Program-made: the position numbers and the translations under genes
Source of the DNA: a virus
Direction: 5' to 3' (one strand)
Virus record (IMG/VR): IMGVR_UViG_3300012012_000438
Span: 1 to 20,276 of that record
DNA: 20,276 nucleotides
In this document: in pieces, positions 14,060-20,276 of the stretch
How the letters are laid out: each line of letters opens with the position of its first letter
Position numbering within the stretch: position 1 is the stretch's first letter
The notes under the pieces: generated by a model
Seen by the model: only the letters and a program-made list of their open reading frames with translations
Databases searched by the model: none
Told to the model about the DNA's origin: nothing

Positions 14060-17000
14060 TGACGGATTCCGTTAACATTTTTCCTCCCTTCTGGCGCTTT
14101 TTGGATGCTAACGGCGATCCGGTGTCCGGGGGCTATCTCGAATTTTACTTGGCCGGCAGCTCAACGCCGTTGTCGGTCTATTCCGACGCGGGTTTGAGCA
14201 GCGCGCTTGGAACTACGGTGTATTGCGACAGCGGCGGGCATCCGGTTGCTTCGTCGGGCAGCTCGACGAAAGTTACGATCTGGACCGGCACGACCGATTA
14301 CAAGGTTGTCGGCAAGACCAGTGCGGGCGCAACGCTCGGAACGCTCGACAACTTCCCAGGCGCTCTGGATACGTCAACTTACGCCGTCACCTCCGCGCGT
14401 CCTATCGGCAACGTCGTAGCCAAGGCCGCGACCACTTGGACCGCCACCACGGCTGACGGGTCCGGCACGCTGTACAACGCCAACGTAAGCGGCGGGTCTC
14501 AGATCGCAACCCTTCCCAGCGCTGCCACGGCAGCGAATGGGTACATTCTTGGCATTCGTCACGACGGCCAGGGTTCCAGCAACACCGTCACCTATCAGAC
14601 GGTGAGCAGCCAGACCATTAAAGAGGGTCACAGTTCGGCATCGGTCACAGCCGGATCGCTGACAGCTTACGGCGAGACGGTCTGGCTCATATCTGATAGT
14701 GCGGGCTGGACCGTGATGGCTCACGTGCCCGCACTAACCCGCAAGGGCGAATTGCTTGTCATTGCCGACCGCTTAACGGCAGCACCCTCAAGCCCAACGG
14801 CGGGCGCGGTGTATCTTGTCAACGGCACGCCGACCGGAACGTGGCTTGCGCTGGGCTTCGCAGCAAATGATCTCGTGCAGGCATCCGGCCTTGGCACGTG
14901 GACCGAGCTTGTCGTGTCTGACGGCATGCTAGCCTATGTTGCTGACGAGACCATGATCACGCAATATCGGGGCTCGGCCTGGGTCGATTTGTCAAACATT
15001 CTAGCGCCGTCAACGTCGTATCTTGGCACTTGGCACGGAACATATCAAGCGACCTCTACCACGGTTGCGGCGACCTTGACCGCCAACGCGTGGACGAAAC
15101 ACACAATTAATACAGAAAAACTCAACACGATCACAGGCGCTGCGGTGGCCAGCAACGCCGTGACACTGCCGGCCGGCAAATATCTTGTTATAGGCACGGC
15201 TTCAATTCAAGGTACGGCAGGCGCTACCGGCTACCGGCTCGCAAATGGCGGCGCTACTATTACCTACGGATCGGCTCAAGGGCAGGCAGCGTCGGGCGGT
15301 ACTTACAATGCTCCCGCGATTGGCGTGTTTGACTTCTCCGCCGGCTCGGACACGATCGAGCTGCAATATTGGACGACGGCTGCGAATGCGGCTGGAATCG
15401 TGCTCGCAGACAGCGGCGTAGAAACCTACGCATCGTTAACGATCTTAGCCTTGGCCGCTGTGCAAGGTCCGCAAGGCGCGGCTGGCGCGCAAGGTGCGGC
15501 CGGCACGGATGGTGCGTTAGGTTTATGGAATTGGGAAACGTCGACAAGCGCCGGCCCGGCGTCTGGAGCCATCCGGTTTAATAACGCTACTTTTGCGTCG
15601 GTTACCTCAGTTTTCATGCATGAAACCGACCTTAACGCCACGGCCTTGGCCGCGTTGCTGGCGACATGGGATGATTCCACATCGACAATCAAGGGCACGC
15701 TGATCTGTCGCGAAAATGGGGCGGGCGGCAACTTCTTCGCCGCCGACGTGACCGCGTTAACCGATAACGGATCAGATGTTACGATTACGGTTACACATCG
15801 CGCGTCCGGTGGTTCATTCGGGGCCGGCGACGACATCGGTGTTGTGTTTATCCCCAAGGGGGACAAGGGCGACACGGGTGCGACCGGATCAGCCGGCGCG
15901 AACGGATCTGCGGGCGCTGCCGGCGCGACCGGTGCCACAGGTCCTAACACCGGGCTCGACTATACCTGGAGCACGGCGACCAGCGGTGATCCAGGCTCCG
16001 GCAAGCTGCTGGTCAACAACGCGACCCCGGCCAGCGCCACGGTCATGCACATCTCGGAAACCAACCGGCTCGCCGCATCGCAGGCGACCTATCTGGCGAC
16101 GTGGGACGACGGCACGACCACATCCGACAAGGGCGTGGTCCGCATTCTCGACGTGGCGGCTCCTGGAACCAATTTCCTAGAGTACCGGATCACCAGCACG
16201 CTGACCGACGCGGGCACCTACGACACTTTCCCGGTCACCTACCTTGGTGGCGCGGGCACGATCACAAACGCATCGACCGTCGCCGTGATGTTTTCCCGAA
16301 CAGGTGACAAAGGCGCGGACGGCGCCGGCACAGGCGACGTAGTCGGGCCGGCGGCGTCGGTTGACAGCGAACTTGCGCTTTATGATTCGACAACGGGTAA
16401 ACTCATAAAGCGAGCGTCGATCAGCGGCATTGTCAAGGCAGCTTCTGGCGTGGCGTCGGCGGCCACCGCGGGGACGGATTACGTTGCACCAGGAGGGGCG
16501 CTCGGCACGCCATCAAGCGGGACGGGGACGTACCTAACCGGCATTCCCATTGCGACCGGCATCAGCGGCCTTGGCAGTGGCGTAGCAACGGCGCTTGCCG
16601 TTAACGTAGGGTCGGCTGGCGCACCCGTTGTGCTTAACGGCGCACTTGGCACGCCGTCCGGCGGCACGCTAACAAGCGTTACGGGCTTGCCTATATCGAC
16701 AGGCGTAAGCGGGCTAGGCGCGAATGTTGCGACCGCCCTGGCTGTAGCGGTTGGTTCGGCTGGTGCACCTGTCGTGCTTAACGGCGTGCTCGGCACGCCA
16801 TCGTCGGGCACGCTTACCAATGCCACTGGGCTCCCTGTATCGGGCATCGCCGCATCAACATCGCTTGCGATTGGCGTTGGATCAGTCGAGTTAGGACACG
16901 CCAGCGATACGACGTTAGCGCGCTCGGCCGCTGGCGAGATGACCGTCGAAGGCACGCTAGTCAAAAAAGTCGGCAAAGAAACGATCTGGATACCGGCGGC

Positions 17001-17487
17001 GGCCATGACGGCGCGAACCACCAACGGTGCGGCGGTTGGCACCGCCGAAATGACCACTAACAAAAACATGTTTTCGACGCTCGATTACGACGCCACGACG
17101 CAGGAGTTTGCGCAGTTCGAAATCCACATGCCGAAATCGTGGAACCTTTCGACGCTGACCTTCCAACCTGTGTGGTCTCACGCCGCGACTACGACGAACT
17201 TTAGCGTCGTCTGGGAGTTGGCAGGGGTCGCCCGATCCGACGACGACGCGGGCGACGTGGCGTTCGGAACCGCGCAATCGAGCACGGACACGGGTGGCAC
17301 AACGAATGATATTTACATCGGCCCGGAAAGCTCGGCGATCACGGTTGGCGGCACGCCGGCTGCGGGTGACACGGTGCAGTTCCAGCTCGCCCGCGCGCCG
17401 GCTAACGGGTCCGACACCATGGCCATCGACGCCCGCCTTCACGGCATGCGTCTGTTCTTCACCACCAACGCGAGCACTGACGCATGA
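14059..17487 (+). CDS. Tail fibre protein with collagen-like and 48-residue repeats
   Basis: This 1142-aa protein is the likely receptor-binding fibre. Residues 1-110 form a conserved-looking virion-anchor region (FPPFWRFLDANGDPVSGGYL, TDYKVVGKTSAG). Residues about 229-315 resemble DUF2793 (GELLVIADRLTAAPSSPTAG). Collagen-like Gly-x-y triplets lie at 470-487, 600-631 and 749-757. Two related modules (488-599 and 632-748, both with ATWDD followed by a beta-rich part) alternate with them. Residues 813-908 are two copies of a 48-residue repeat and the start of a third. The C-terminal part from about 970 (KETIWIPAAAMTARTT, EFAQFEIHMPKSWNLSTLTF) looks like a terminal beta-sandwich found in many fibres. 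No endosialidase or autocleavage motif is seen. Starts by TAATG overlap; AAGGG is nearby. Confidence 0.88.
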   Translation: MTDSVNIFPPFWRFLDANGDPVSGGYLEFYLAGSSTPLSVYSDAGLSSALGTTVYCDSGGHPVASSGSSTKVTIWTGTTDYKVVGKTSAGATLGTLDNFPGALDTSTYAVTSARPIGNVVAKAATTWTATTADGSGTLYNANVSGGSQIATLPSAATAANGYILGIRHDGQGSSNTVTYQTVSSQTIKEGHSSASVTAGSLTAYGETVWLISDSAGWTVMAHVPALTRKGELLVIADRLTAAPSSPTAGAVYLVNGTPTGTWLALGFAANDLVQASGLGTWTELVVSDGMLAYVADETMITQYRGSAWVDLSNILAPSTSYLGTWHGTYQATSTTVAATLTANAWTKHTINTEKLNTITGAAVASNAVTLPAGKYLVIGTASIQGTAGATGYRLANGGATITYGSAQGQAASGGTYNAPAIGVFDFSAGSDTIELQYWTTAANAAGIVLADSGVETYASLTILALAAVQGPQGAAGAQGAAGTDGALGLWNWETSTSAGPASGAIRFNNATFASVTSVFMHETDLNATALAALLATWDDSTSTIKGTLICRENGAGGNFFAADVTALTDNGSDVTITVTHRASGGSFGAGDDIGVVFIPKGDKGDTGATGSAGANGSAGAAGATGATGPNTGLDYTWSTATSGDPGSGKLLVNNATPASATVMHISETNRLAASQATYLATWDDGTTTSDKGVVRILDVAAPGTNFLEYRITSTLTDAGTYDTFPVTYLGGAGTITNASTVAVMFSRTGDKGADGAGTGDVVGPAASVDSELALYDSTTGKLIKRASISGIVKAASGVASAATAGTDYVAPGGALGTPSSGTGTYLTGIPIATGISGLGSGVATALAVNVGSAGAPVVLNGALGTPSGGTLTSVTGLPISTGVSGLGANVATALAVAVGSAGAPVVLNGVLGTPSSGTLTNATGLPVSGIAASTSLAIGVGSVELGHASDTTLARSAAGEMTVEGTLVKKVGKETIWIPAAAMTARTTNGAAVGTAEMTTNKNMFSTLDYDATTQEFAQFEIHMPKSWNLSTLTFQPVWSHAATTTNFSVVWELAGVARSDDDAGDVAFGTAQSSTDTGGTTNDIYIGPESSAITVGGTPAAGDTVQFQLARAPANGSDTMAIDARLHGMRLFFTTNASTDA
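15466..15519 (+). repeat. Collagen-like triplets, first block
   Basis: Six Gly-x-y triplets (GPQGAAGAQGAAGTDGAL) begin at residue 470 of the tail fibre. Such stretches form trimeric rod segments in phage fibres. Confidence 0.8.
15856..15951 (+). repeat. Collagen-like triplets, second block
   Basis: A run of Gly-x-y triplets from KGDKGDTGATG through GATGATGPNT (fibre residues 600-631) separates two related modules. The KGD opening is typical of phage collagen-like rods. Confidence 0.85.
16495..16830 (+). repeat. 144-bp tandem repeat in the tail fibre
   Basis: The unit GALGTPSSGT...GAPVVLN starts at 16495, again at 16639 and, as a partial third copy, at 16783: exactly 144 bp (48 residues) each time. 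Copies share GxLGTPSxGT, TGxP, TGxSGLGxxVATALAV and GSAGAPVVLN. Synonymous and conservative changes separate the copies, so the duplication is not recent. Confidence 0.9.
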
Positions 17488-17957
17488 TGATGCAAAACAC
17501 GGTTACGGCCGAGGTGCGTGAGATTGATCCGGCCAGCATCCCGGCTCACAAGGCGTACCTGTGGCAACCCTACACGCCACCGGCGCCGCCACCCATCCCG
17601 CTTGCCGACTACAAGGCAACGATGAAGGCAATAGTTGGCGCCCAAGCCGAAAGGACCCGCATGAGATACATTTCGCCCGGCTCCGGCAAGGCGATGAGTT
17701 ATCAGCAGGTTGCAGCCGAGGCGCGGACGTATGTGACCACGAACGGCGCGGGTGTGTATCCGTTTCTTCAAGCGCGCGTTGATTCAGGACGGTATGCCAA
17801 TCTCGAAGCGGCAGCGGCGGGAACGATTGCGATAGAACAGCAATGGGCGGCGGTCGGATCGGCCATTGACCGGATTGAGGACGCGGCCAAGCTCGCTATT
17901 GACGCGGCGGCCACAGAAGACGCGGTTCTCGCCGCATCTCAAGTGGAGTGGGCCTAA
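17484..17957 (+). CDS. Tail fibre accessory protein, DUF4376-like
   Basis: The 157-aa product follows the fibre gene with an ATGA overlap. The N terminus has a Pro-rich linker (PYTPPAPPPIPLADYKA, about residues 29-45). The C-terminal two thirds is a helical domain with alternating alanines and acidic residues (QQVAAEARTYVTTNGAGVYP, YANLEAAAAGTIAIEQQWAA, IDRIEDAAKLAIDAAA). This pattern resembles DUF4376-type domains, which occur in tail fibre assembly or accessory proteins. It may act as a fibre chaperone or as a minor tail component. The start could be either of two adjacent ATGs (17484 or 17487). The family call is from pattern memory and is moderate. Confidence 0.6.
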   Translation: MMMQNTVTAEVREIDPASIPAHKAYLWQPYTPPAPPPIPLADYKATMKAIVGAQAERTRMRYISPGSGKAMSYQQVAAEARTYVTTNGAGVYPFLQARVDSGRYANLEAAAAGTIAIEQQWAAVGSAIDRIEDAAKLAIDAAATEDAVLAASQVEWA

Positions 17958-18466
17958 TGCTGCAGGCGACCCATTTGATAGGCTTTGCAGCTCGGCGCGC
18001 GGCAGGCAGCACTCCGGCCGTGATCTCCGGCGGCACAGGAACGGCAATTGGAAACATGACCGGCGGCGGCGGTTTATCCTCCGGTTTTGACGGCAACTTT
18101 TCGCAAAGCGATTCGGCTGGACCTAATCGCGCCGCCGACGTTGGCAACACGCTGGGCAAGGATTGGGGATCGGGCAATACTAAGACGATAACCAGCATTC
18201 GCGTGCGGTCGCCAAGTAATTGCCGTTTTAACGGCTCCAGTGGACAGGCGTCCGGTTATACATTCAAAATCCAGGGGTCCTCCGATAATTCAACTTTCAC
18301 CGATCTTGGATCGACGAGCAGCACGCAAACGGGTCTTAATGAGGAGGTGACGGTCACGGCTACCACTACGACAACGGCATATCGCTATCATCGGATTACT
18401 TGTGACATCACGTCTCTTACAAGCGGATATTTCGCCCTCTCAGAACTTGAGTTCACGGGCTATTAA
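17957..18466 (+). CDS. Putative carbohydrate-binding protein, discoidin (F5/8 C)-like
   Basis: From ATG 17957, which overlaps the preceding TAA (TAATG), the product is 169 aa. The N terminus (MLQATHLIGFAARRAAG) is followed by a Gly/Thr-rich region. Residues about 75-169 resemble a discoidin or F5/8 type C jelly roll: TSIRVRSPSNCRFNG, FKIQGSSDNSTFTDLGS, a Thr-rich strand, then AYRYHRITCDITSLTSGYFA and LSELEFTGY. Such domains bind sugars in many proteins. Placed right after the fibre and its accessory protein, it may be a detachable receptor- or capsule-binding part of the tail. A GTG at 17948 in the same frame is possible but less likely. Fold assignment is moderately confident; sugar binding is inferred. 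Confidence 0.65.
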   Translation: MLQATHLIGFAARRAAGSTPAVISGGTGTAIGNMTGGGGLSSGFDGNFSQSDSAGPNRAADVGNTLGKDWGSGNTKTITSIRVRSPSNCRFNGSSGQASGYTFKIQGSSDNSTFTDLGSTSSTQTGLNEEVTVTATTTTTAYRYHRITCDITSLTSGYFALSELEFTGY

Positions 18467-18614
18467 AGCAGTGATCCGCAGACGGCGGCGATAGCGATGT
18501 GCAGCAGGCGCATGGATCTATTCTCCGTCCAATCATCATACGACTTTCTGCGCCTTTTGTGCTATGGCAATTCGGGCTCTGTCTCGCGTATCTCCGACGA
18601 TCGAGAGAGATACT
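18467..18614 (+). other. Gap between tail and lysis genes
   Basis: This 148-nt gap is the longest between well-supported genes here. It holds no strong promoter or terminator that I can see: CCGC-AGACG-GCGG near its start could form a 4-bp stem but has no T-run. A 47-codon frame (ATG 18497 to TGA 18640) crosses it and enters the endolysin start in another frame; it is not convincing enough to call a gene. GAGAGAG near 18603-18609 is the likely endolysin ribosome site. Confidence 0.5.
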
Positions 18615-19346
18615 ATGAAGCTATCCAGCGAGGGCCTTGACTTAATCTGTCAGTTCGAAGGCTATCACACTGCGCTTTCCGACGGGCGCTGTGTTGCCTA
18701 CCGTTGCCCTGCGAATGTGCTTACGATCGGATGGGGCTGCACTGAAAACGTCAAAGAAGGCATGATCTGGACTCGCGACGAGGCAGCAGTTGCGCTGCGA
18801 CGCGAGCTAGAGAAGTTCGAGGCGGGCGTAATGCGGTTAACCACCGTACCGCTGAACCAGAACCAGTTCGACGGCCTTGTTTCGCTTACGTATAACATCG
18901 GCCTAAGCGCGTTTGAGCGCTCGACAATCCGCAAGCGGCTTAACGCGGGCGACTATAGCGGCGCGGCCTCAGCCTTCAAGCTCTGGAACAAGGGCGGGGG
19001 CAGGATATTGCGGGGACTGGTCAATCGACGTGCGCGCGAAGCGACACTGTTCCTGACGCCAATGGATGCCAACCCCGAGCCCGACATGCCTCAGTCTGTG
19101 CAGCCATCAGCAGAGCCGGTGAGCAAGCCCACGGTCGCGGTCGCGGCGGCCTCTAGCGGGGTCCTCATTCCGGCCGTGCCAACGCTTTTGACTGACAACG
19201 CGGCCAACGCCTCGGGCTGGCAGGCAGCGGGCGACCAGATCGCGGGCCTTGTCAAATGGGCGGTGGTGTCCCCGCTGGCGCTGGTCATCATCGCAGCCAC
19301 GGCGGCGCTGCTGTTCCTGCCGCGACTGATCGGGGGGCGAGCATGA
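18615..19346 (+). CDS. Endolysin, GH24 lysozyme with C-terminal membrane segment
   Basis: The enzyme should cut the glycan strands of peptidoglycan at lysis. Residues 1-155 match the GH24 (T4/P22 lysozyme) family: FEG with likely catalytic Glu15, then AYRCPANVLTIGWG. Here Thr37 matches T4 Thr26 and Cys31 falls at the T4 Asp20 position. LNQNQFDGLVSLTYNIG and ILRGLVNRRAREATLF are also typical. A Pro/Ala/Ser linker (155-210) leads to a hydrophobic segment at about 216-237 (VSPLALVIIAATAALLFLPR). The enzyme has no N-terminal signal or SAR helix. ATG 18615 is chosen over an upstream in-frame ATG (18564) because GAGAGAG lies just before it and family sequence starts there. Its TGA overlaps the i-spanin ATG. 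At 243 aa it is longer than simple phage lysozymes. Confidence 0.9.
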   Translation: MKLSSEGLDLICQFEGYHTALSDGRCVAYRCPANVLTIGWGCTENVKEGMIWTRDEAAVALRRELEKFEAGVMRLTTVPLNQNQFDGLVSLTYNIGLSAFERSTIRKRLNAGDYSGAASAFKLWNKGGGRILRGLVNRRAREATLFLTPMDANPEPDMPQSVQPSAEPVSKPTVAVAAASSGVLIPAVPTLLTDNAANASGWQAAGDQIAGLVKWAVVSPLALVIIAATAALLFLPRLIGGRA

Positions 19347-19573
19347 TCTGGATGGCATCTTTCGCGGCCTCGTTAGTTGGCCGTTTGTCGATTGTAGGCG
19401 CTGGCGTGGCGGCGCTGCTCGTAGCCTACAAAACGACCCAGTACACAGGCGTAAAAAAGGAGCGTGAGCGCGTCGAGAAGCAGGGGAAACAAACCGATGA
19501 GCAGGCTGGAACTAAGCGCGCTGCTGCTGAGCGTAACCCTGACGGGATGCTCAAGCGATATTATCGCGACTAA
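19343..19573 (+). CDS. Putative i-spanin (Rz-like inner membrane protein)
   Basis: Spanin pairs join inner and outer membrane in the last lysis step. This 76-aa product has one N-terminal membrane helix (about residues 9-29, SLVGRLSIVGAGVAALLVAY) and then a charged helical tail (KKERERVEKQGKQTDEQAGTKRAAAERN), as expected for a small i-spanin with its tail in the periplasm. ATG 19343 overlaps the endolysin TGA (ATGA). The lipoprotein gene starts inside it in another frame, the classical Rz/Rz1 arrangement. It is short for an Rz protein, so a holin role for the single helix remains a weak alternative. Confidence 0.75.
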   Translation: MIWMASFAASLVGRLSIVGAGVAALLVAYKTTQYTGVKKERERVEKQGKQTDEQAGTKRAAAERNPDGMLKRYYRD

Positions 19574-19748
19574 GGGCGGTCCGATCTGCAACAACCTGCA
19601 GCCAGTGAGCGTTTCACGCAGAGACGTTCTTACCGCTGGCACAAAGCGATCGATTGCCGGTGCCAACGCCGTCATAGAAACGTGGTGCGGAGACCGTCCA
19701 ATTGCGAAGGAAGTGAAGCCCCCCCGGCTTGTCGCGTCTGTGGAGTAA
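19497..19748 (+). CDS. Putative o-spanin (Rz1-like lipoprotein)
   Basis: The 83-aa product has a lipoprotein signal peptide: MSRLELSALLLSVTLTGC with lipobox LTGC and lipidated Cys18. The residue after it is Ser, so the lipoprotein should go to the outer membrane. The mature part of about 66 aa has a Cys pair (PICNN and ETWCG) and VSRRDVLTAGTKRSIAGANAV, a pattern seen in Rz1-like phage lipoproteins. It is not as Pro-rich as lambda Rz1. The first 77 nt overlap the i-spanin gene in another frame. ATG 19497 is favoured over in-frame 19464 because it starts the signal peptide directly and AGGGGA lies about 9 nt before it. Confidence 0.8.
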   Translation: MSRLELSALLLSVTLTGCSSDIIATKGGPICNNLQPVSVSRRDVLTAGTKRSIAGANAVIETWCGDRPIAKEVKPPRLVASVE

Positions 19749-19751
19749 GGA
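19747..19751 (+). promoter_or_regulatory. Ribosome site selecting ATG 19761
   Basis: AAGGA overlaps the o-spanin TAA. It is 9 nt before ATG 19761 but only 2 nt before ATG 19754, so it favours the 78-aa frame over the Arg-rich frame starting at 19754. Confidence 0.65.
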
Positions 19752-19760
19752 CCATGACCG

Positions 19761-19997
19761 ATGCGACCGGATTTCGAAGTCGGGGTAGCACTTGGCCAGG
19801 CTCTGAGCCAGTTGCAGCAGCACACCGAACAGATCGAGGCGCTGGATACTCGCGTGGATCAAGTCGAGAGCAAAGTGGCTCTGGCCGAGAGCTGGATTGG
19901 TCGCGGGATCGCAGCCGGGAGTTTATGGGTCGCGGGCGCGGGCCTCAATCTGTCGGCGGAAGACGTCGGCCAGATGATCGCAAAATTATTCAGATGA
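19761..19997 (+). CDS. Small coiled-coil protein of the lysis region, possible membrane anchor
   Basis: The 78-aa product has an amphipathic heptad-like helix (QALSQLQQHTEQIEALDTRV, residues about 13-42) followed by a mildly hydrophobic segment (GIAAGSLWVAGAGLNLS, about 49-65) and a short helical end. Position after the spanins and before a 27-aa membrane peptide suggests a lysis accessory or holin-like role, but the hydrophobic part is weak for a holin and no family is recognised. AAGGA lies 9 nt before the ATG, and its TGA overlaps the next ATG (ATGA). Function unknown. Confidence 0.62.
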   Translation: MRPDFEVGVALGQALSQLQQHTEQIEALDTRVDQVESKVALAESWIGRGIAAGSLWVAGAGLNLSAEDVGQMIAKLFR

Positions 19998-20077
19998 CGC
20001 ATACATGCTGGATCGGGCTGGCTGTGGTAATGATTGGCCTAGCGCGGGTCGGGTGGTATGCTGTTATGGCCCACTAG
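19994..20077 (+). CDS. 27-aa single-helix membrane peptide
   Basis: ATG 19994 overlaps the preceding TGA and opens 27 codons ending in TAG 20075-20077. The peptide (THTCWIGLAVVMIGLARVGW inside it) is almost entirely one hydrophobic helix with a single Arg. Coupling by ATGA and placement at the end of the lysis block make it a plausible real small membrane protein, for example a lysis regulator. The length is at the limit of what sequence alone supports. Confidence 0.4.
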   Translation: MTHTCWIGLAVVMIGLARVGWYAVMAH

Positions 20078-20086
20078 GCCGGCCCT

Positions 20087-20276
20087 TTATGTGTTGGCGG
20101 CGTCCGCCTTCTGCGGACCCCATTCGTCATTGCTCGCCGCATCCTGATCGACGGCGGTCGAGTAGGTGAAGGAAATGCTCGGCTGGCATGCGTAGGTCTT
20201 ACTGCAGGACGGACAGCGGATATCGATGCACTCGTCCTCTTGGTACAGGCCGTGGTCTGGATCGTCAGGCTTGTAG
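20087..20276 (-). CDS. Partial protein with CPSC zinc-ribbon-like motif
   Basis: A - strand frame enters from the right edge and ends with TAA at 20087-20089, giving 62 codons of a C terminus. It holds ECIDIRCPSCSKTYACQPSI, with the knuckle CPSC and two further Cys nearby, then a polar acidic tail (DQDAASNDEWGPQKADAANT). CxxC plus neighbouring Cys suggests a small zinc-binding ribbon, although the full set of ligands is not certain and the N terminus is missing. It converges on the late operon with only 9 nt between stops, so it probably belongs to another transcription unit of the phage (early or accessory genes). No named family is recognised. Confidence 0.65.
   Translation of the reverse strand, partial: YKPDDPDHGLYQEDECIDIRCPSCSKTYACQPSISFTYSTAVDQDAASNDEWGPQKADAANT

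Noticed and set aside
14059-17487. Repeats in the fibre gene as a CRISPR array or mobile element
   Set aside because: The repeats are in-frame protein repeats with period 144 bp, without spacers, inverted ends or transposase.
19754-19993. Arg/Gly/Ser-rich frame from ATG 19754
   Set aside because: The ribosome site is only 2 nt away and the composition is that of a shadow frame; the 78-aa frame from 19761 has correct spacing and helical character.
20102-20118. Hairpin GTCCGC-CTTCT-GCGGAC as a terminator
   Set aside because: It lies inside the - strand gene and has no T-run on either side, so a Rho-independent terminator is not supported.

Overview
The window is the virion-structure and lysis half of a tailed phage or prophage with a P22-like (podovirus) layout. 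The GC-rich codon use and the character of the proteins suggest an alphaproteobacterial host, perhaps of the Rhizobiales; this is an inference from style, not from a host gene. No integrase, repressor, tRNA, attachment site or flanking bacterial gene is visible, so a free phage and a prophage cannot be told apart.

Layout, left to right on the + strand. (1) Packaging: the tail of an unknown gene, a DUF5681-type protein in the small-terminase position, and the large terminase. (2) Head: P22-type portal, scaffold, N4-gp56/DUF4043-type major capsid protein and a probable capsid decoration protein. (3) Head-to-tail adaptors: a gp4-like connector and a gp10-like tail hub/DNA-stabilisation protein. 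(4) Ejection block: a 44-aa ORF, a gp7-like protein, a 53-aa ORF, and two large proteins in the positions of P22 gp20 and gp16. (5) Host recognition: a short gene split by an in-frame amber codon, a 151-aa coiled-coil protein, a 1142-aa tail fibre with collagen-like and 48-residue repeats, a DUF4376-like fibre accessory protein and a discoidin-like putative carbohydrate-binding protein. (6) Lysis: a GH24 endolysin with a C-terminal membrane segment, an i-spanin, an overlapping lipoprotein o-spanin and two very small proteins. A partial gene with a CPSC motif runs toward this block on the - strand at the right edge.

The + strand genes look like one late operon. Many junctions are ATGA, TGATG or TAATG overlaps, which suggests translational coupling, and the canonical AGGAGG ribosome sites lie before the capsid and decoration genes, where most protein is needed.

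The most unusual signals are: a short peptide motif of the form N-x-L-M-x-G that recurs at or near the termini of the portal and several small or ejection-block proteins; a single in-frame TAG that splits a gene carrying this motif at both ends; an endolysin with its own C-terminal membrane segment and Cys at the catalytic Asp position; and an exact 48-residue period in the tail fibre. No gp26-like tail needle is recognisable.
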